Under the pieces are notes generated by a model. It worked only from the letters and a program-made list of their open reading frames with translations, was not told where the DNA came from and did not search any database. Both the position numbers and the translations under genes were made by a program. A stretch of DNA of 64,000 bases from Hypoxylon rubiginosum. Taxonomy: Eukaryota; Ascomycota; Sordariomycetes; Xylariales; Hypoxylaceae. Positions 61,391-64,000 of the stretch are shown here, piece after piece. The stretch lies in NCBI GenBank assembly GCA_902806565.1, contig CADCXA010000008.1:310001-374000 (forward strand). The letters run 5' to 3'. Numbering within the stretch: position 1 is the stretch's first letter; every line of letters begins with the position of its first letter.

Positions 61391-61977
61391 GCCTGAGTCG
61401 GTTGGTACGTGGTAAGGTTACTGAATAGGGATCTGGACAAGTACCTGACACCCCTATATCATGCTACTTGCCCTGTATGCAACATACGATCGTCGTGTGA
61501 TTCCGTGGCGTGGTACTTGTCTTTGTTGTCTGTTGTTTTTGTTCTTATCATCATGGGCTCGTCTAGGTAGTTTCCCGCGAATGGTTTCCACGATTCACCG
61601 GCGATCAGCCTGCGATAATGAATTCACTTTGGGCTCTTAATAAACAAATTGAAAATTTCAAAATTATCAAAACAAAAGAAATATTCCTATTGAAGACTAT
61701 ATATATATGGTGCCTATGGGAGTATTCCGACCTCTTTCCTCTGTAATCTGCCTTCTGTTGCGAGGCGATCTAGAAGTTGCGCTGACCGAAGCTTAGCAGC
61801 ACATAAACGAGAAACACGAACGACGTTTCATCTTAGGCAGAGTCCTCAAGGGATAACGACCGTCTGTAGGTAGGTAAGGTAAGACAAGGTAGGAGGAATG
61901 TATAAATCAATCCATATTTCCCCTTCTCTAAGACCCCCCAACTTTTCCCTTTCCTTCTAGTGAAGAGAGCATCGCGT
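61391..61977. other. convergent 3' region
   Basis: About 590 bp between convergent genes, AT-rich, with TAGGTA/AAGGTA repeats at about 61865-61896. No gene is seen. Confidence 0.5.
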
Positions 61978-63153
61978 CTAGTAGACCTGGACGGTCTCCT
62001 TGAGGTTGGTGGCGCCGACGATGGGGCTGGGGGCGTCCTTGGTCCCGATCTCCTCGGCCTCGGCGTCCTCCTCGGTCATGCCGCCGAGGATCATGGAGCT
62101 GGGGGCGAGGGCCTGGAGCTCGGGCGGGGAGGTGAAGGCGAAGAACTTCTCGTCGTGCCACTGGCCGGCGGTGATGTAGCGGCCCTCGGAGTCGGTGAAC
62201 ATGGTCTCGTTCTCGGCGCGCAGGAAGTAGGCGATGGAGTAGCGGTGCTCGGTGGGGTCGAGGGGCACGACGCGGTGGATGCACGACTGCATCGTGTGGC
62301 CGGACGCGAACCGGAGCGAGTCGCCGACGTTGATGACGGCCATGCCGTCCCGGGGCTCGACGAAGCCGAACTCCTTGGACCCGGGCGGGCGGACCTGTAG
62401 GCCCCACTGCTCGGCGAAGAGGAAGGTGAGCGAGCTGATGTCGGTGTGCTTCTGGTGGCCGATGTTCTTGGCCGTCGGATCCGACGGGATGTAGTGCATC
62501 ATGGCCAGCGTGCTCGTCGACGGCCGGTCGTTGCGGTGCGAGTTCTCGAAGCGGGCGGCGCCCGCCAGGCCGAGGCCCGTCGAGAGGGCGGCCAGGATCG
62601 TCTTGGTCGCGATGTTGGCCCCCGCGATCGCGTGCTCCAGCACCTTCATGTCCGGGCTCGTCTTCAGCACGGCCGGCAGGTGCGGGCTGTCCTTCTGGAT
62701 CTCGTCGCGCGACACCTTGACCATCTCGTAGCCGTCCTTGGTGTTCTCGAGGACGCCGGTGCGGGAGCCGATGGGCTCGTATCTGTTTTTCCCACACCTT
62801 TTGTCAGCGATGGCCATACCAAGTGGTTGTTCGTCTCTTGTTAGGTATATGGTTTTGACTCACCCGAGATGAGGAGCGACGAGGCCGAACTCGTTCTTGG
62901 CCTCAAGAGGGGCGTCGAAGAATCGGTACATGAGCTTCAGCGTGTCCTGCTGGTCCTCGAGCATGCGGCGGCCGTCGATGCCTCGCAGGTCCAGGTAGAA
63001 GTATCCCGCGTCCTGGCAGGCGCGAACCAGCCTCTCGATCTCGACGGGCTCCTGGGAGAGCAGCTTCGAGAAGTCGATGACCTCCATGGGGTAGACCGGG
63101 ACCTTCTTCCCGTTCCACTCCCGGGTCTGGGGGACTTCGGTCGAGATGGCCAT
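61978..63153 (-). CDS. isopenicillin-N-synthase-like Fe(II)/2-oxoglutarate dioxygenase
   Basis: Exons 63153-62864 and 62782-61978 join across an 81-bp intron (GTGAGT...AACAG) to 364 residues; the junction reads APHLGYEPIGSRTG. The N-terminal domain (VPVYPMEVIDFSKLL, RACQDAGYFYLDL) is the DIOX_N pattern. The jelly-roll core has the facial triad as KHTDISSLTFLF (His and Asp) and MQSCIHRVV (His), with RYSIAYFLR supplying the RxS 2-oxoglutarate-binding motif, so the enzyme should be active. Such fungal proteins hydroxylate or oxidise small molecules, often in secondary metabolism, but no cluster genes are nearby and substrate is unknown. Coding sequence is very GC-rich on both exons. An in-frame ATG inside the intron (62817) could start a shorter form if the intron is retained. 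Confidence 0.93.
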
Positions 63154-64000
63154 GTTTGCTTTTTCTTTTCTTGCTTAAGGATTTGGGATATTCGTCGAGG
63201 TTGGGACAGCGCTCAGAGTTCCTCTTCATCCCCTTTTTCCACCTCGTCCACCTCCTGGCAGCTTCTCCTTTATAGACAGGCCGATGACGCTGGGACATGT
63301 TTCGTCGGAGCGCCATCTTCCATAAACCTGGAGAGTCTGATGTAACTTCCCCCTCCCCCACATTGACTTTTCATTTATCCACCTGCATCGTCGATGTCAC
63401 ATATTCGCTCCTCCGTCGTCGACGTCGACGGCTCTGCATGAAGTCTAACACGACAGCTTGGGGGTTAGTGAGCCGGGGGGTTGATACCTTTCCTTGGCAT
63501 CTAATCGTTATCGAAAAAGAGTATACGCTCTTAATCTCAAGTTTAGCCGGATGGTGTTGCGTACCTGGATCCTAGGCCGGCTGCAACCCTCCGCACTCTA
63601 TAAGGTATCTAGCATCTTCAGGGTCCCTGTTGGAACGCGCACTACGCCCAGTCGGCTTCCCAAAGGGTGTCATATATATTATACACCACGCCAAGGTCGG
63701 CAGATGTCTCACTGCTGCGCATCCTCGGGCTACCTTGCGTGGGTTTGATCAACTTACCTGCCACCACCTAAAAGTTTCGCCCGTCCCGCAAAGAATCGAA
63801 CTCCGCACTCTTGGCCCCAAGCTGCTTTAGGATCGACGTCGTTGCCGAGGCGCCGGTGATGCCCTCAATTAAGCACGCTGAATGGCGCGTTACGAATCCG
63901 GCTCGACACTGCAACGCTTCCCCTCACTTCGCAACATCGCGATAGATTAGATGACGAGCTAAATGAGGAAAATTCCCCACAGGCTCCAGAGGCCTCGTGA
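63154..64000. other. gene-free right end
   Basis: Should carry the promoter of the dioxygenase gene. The remainder shows no gene. A T-arm-like stretch on the minus strand near 63784-63835 does not fold into a tRNA. Confidence 0.45.

Noticed and set aside
63784..63835. Minus-strand GTTCGATTC T-loop-like sequence
   Set aside because: The T stem depends on wobbles and no matching acceptor or anticodon stem is found upstream; the neighbouring CTTGGGGCCAAG is a simple palindrome.
1..64000. CRISPR arrays, operons, bacterial-type signals, viral integrations or a biosynthetic gene cluster
   Set aside because: None seen; the single dioxygenase has no accompanying synthase, P450, transporter or regulator in the window.

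Overview
The window is nuclear DNA from a filamentous ascomycete (Pezizomycotina). The genes carry short spliceosomal introns (about 49-140 bp, one of about 230 bp and one of 444 bp) with GTAAGT/GTATGT/GTACGT-type donors and CTAAC/CTGAC-type branch sites. The protein set is typical of the group: Tof1, Ssd1, Gle1, Tlg1, V-ATPase subunit A, mitochondrial Psd1, NAD formate dehydrogenase and an rds1-type ferritin-like secreted protein. A Sordariomycete, perhaps Xylariales, is my guess from general resemblance only. There is no operon structure, CRISPR array, rRNA or recognisable intact transposon.

Layout. 0.3-5.5 kb: psd1 (-) diverges from a HERP-like ubiquitin-domain ER protein (+). 6.0-9.5 kb: a small Cys-rich ORF (-) and vma-1 (-, seven exons), whose start lies in frame with a 160-codon open upstream leader. 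11.6-14.0 kb: a secreted acid-sphingomyelinase-like phosphodiesterase (-). 15.4-16.8 kb: an ACT-domain, CASTOR-like protein (-). 16.8-20.4 kb: the largest gene-free stretch, with a telomere-like tract and a 25-nt G run. 20.4-23.5 kb: a METTL25/RRNAD1-type methyltransferase (-) diverging from a Tlg1/syntaxin-6 SNARE (+). 23.9-27.1 kb: GLE1 (-) and an unknown fungal protein (+). 29.3-33.6 kb: SSD1 (+). 36.1-37.1 kb: a ferritin-like secreted protein (+). 38.0 kb: tRNA-Ile(AAU). 38.7-40.3 kb: a seven-exon, seven-TM orphan membrane protein (+). 42.0-47.1 kb: mitochondrial 3-hydroxyacyl-CoA dehydrogenase (-) diverging from TOF1 (+). 47.5 kb: a 33-residue metallothionein (-). 48.6-50.4 kb: formate dehydrogenase (-). 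52.4-53.3 kb: a GPI-anchored PEBP-like protein (-). 55.3-61.4 kb: a ZNFX1-like helicase with CCCH, NF-X1 and RZ zinc modules (+). 62.0-63.2 kb: an isopenicillin-N-synthase-like Fe(II)/2-oxoglutarate oxygenase (-).

The genes do not form a pathway or a secondary-metabolite cluster; this looks like an ordinary housekeeping segment. Exon joins were worked out by hand: each one keeps frame and falls on consensus sites, but none has transcript support. Several genes have initiator or terminal exons of only 8-24 nt, which an automatic annotation would probably miss.

I did not find a convincing undescribed system. The best leads are the in-frame N-terminal leader of vma-1, the orphan seven-TM protein, the small Cys-rich ORF, the CASTOR-like ACT protein and the ZNFX1-like helicase.
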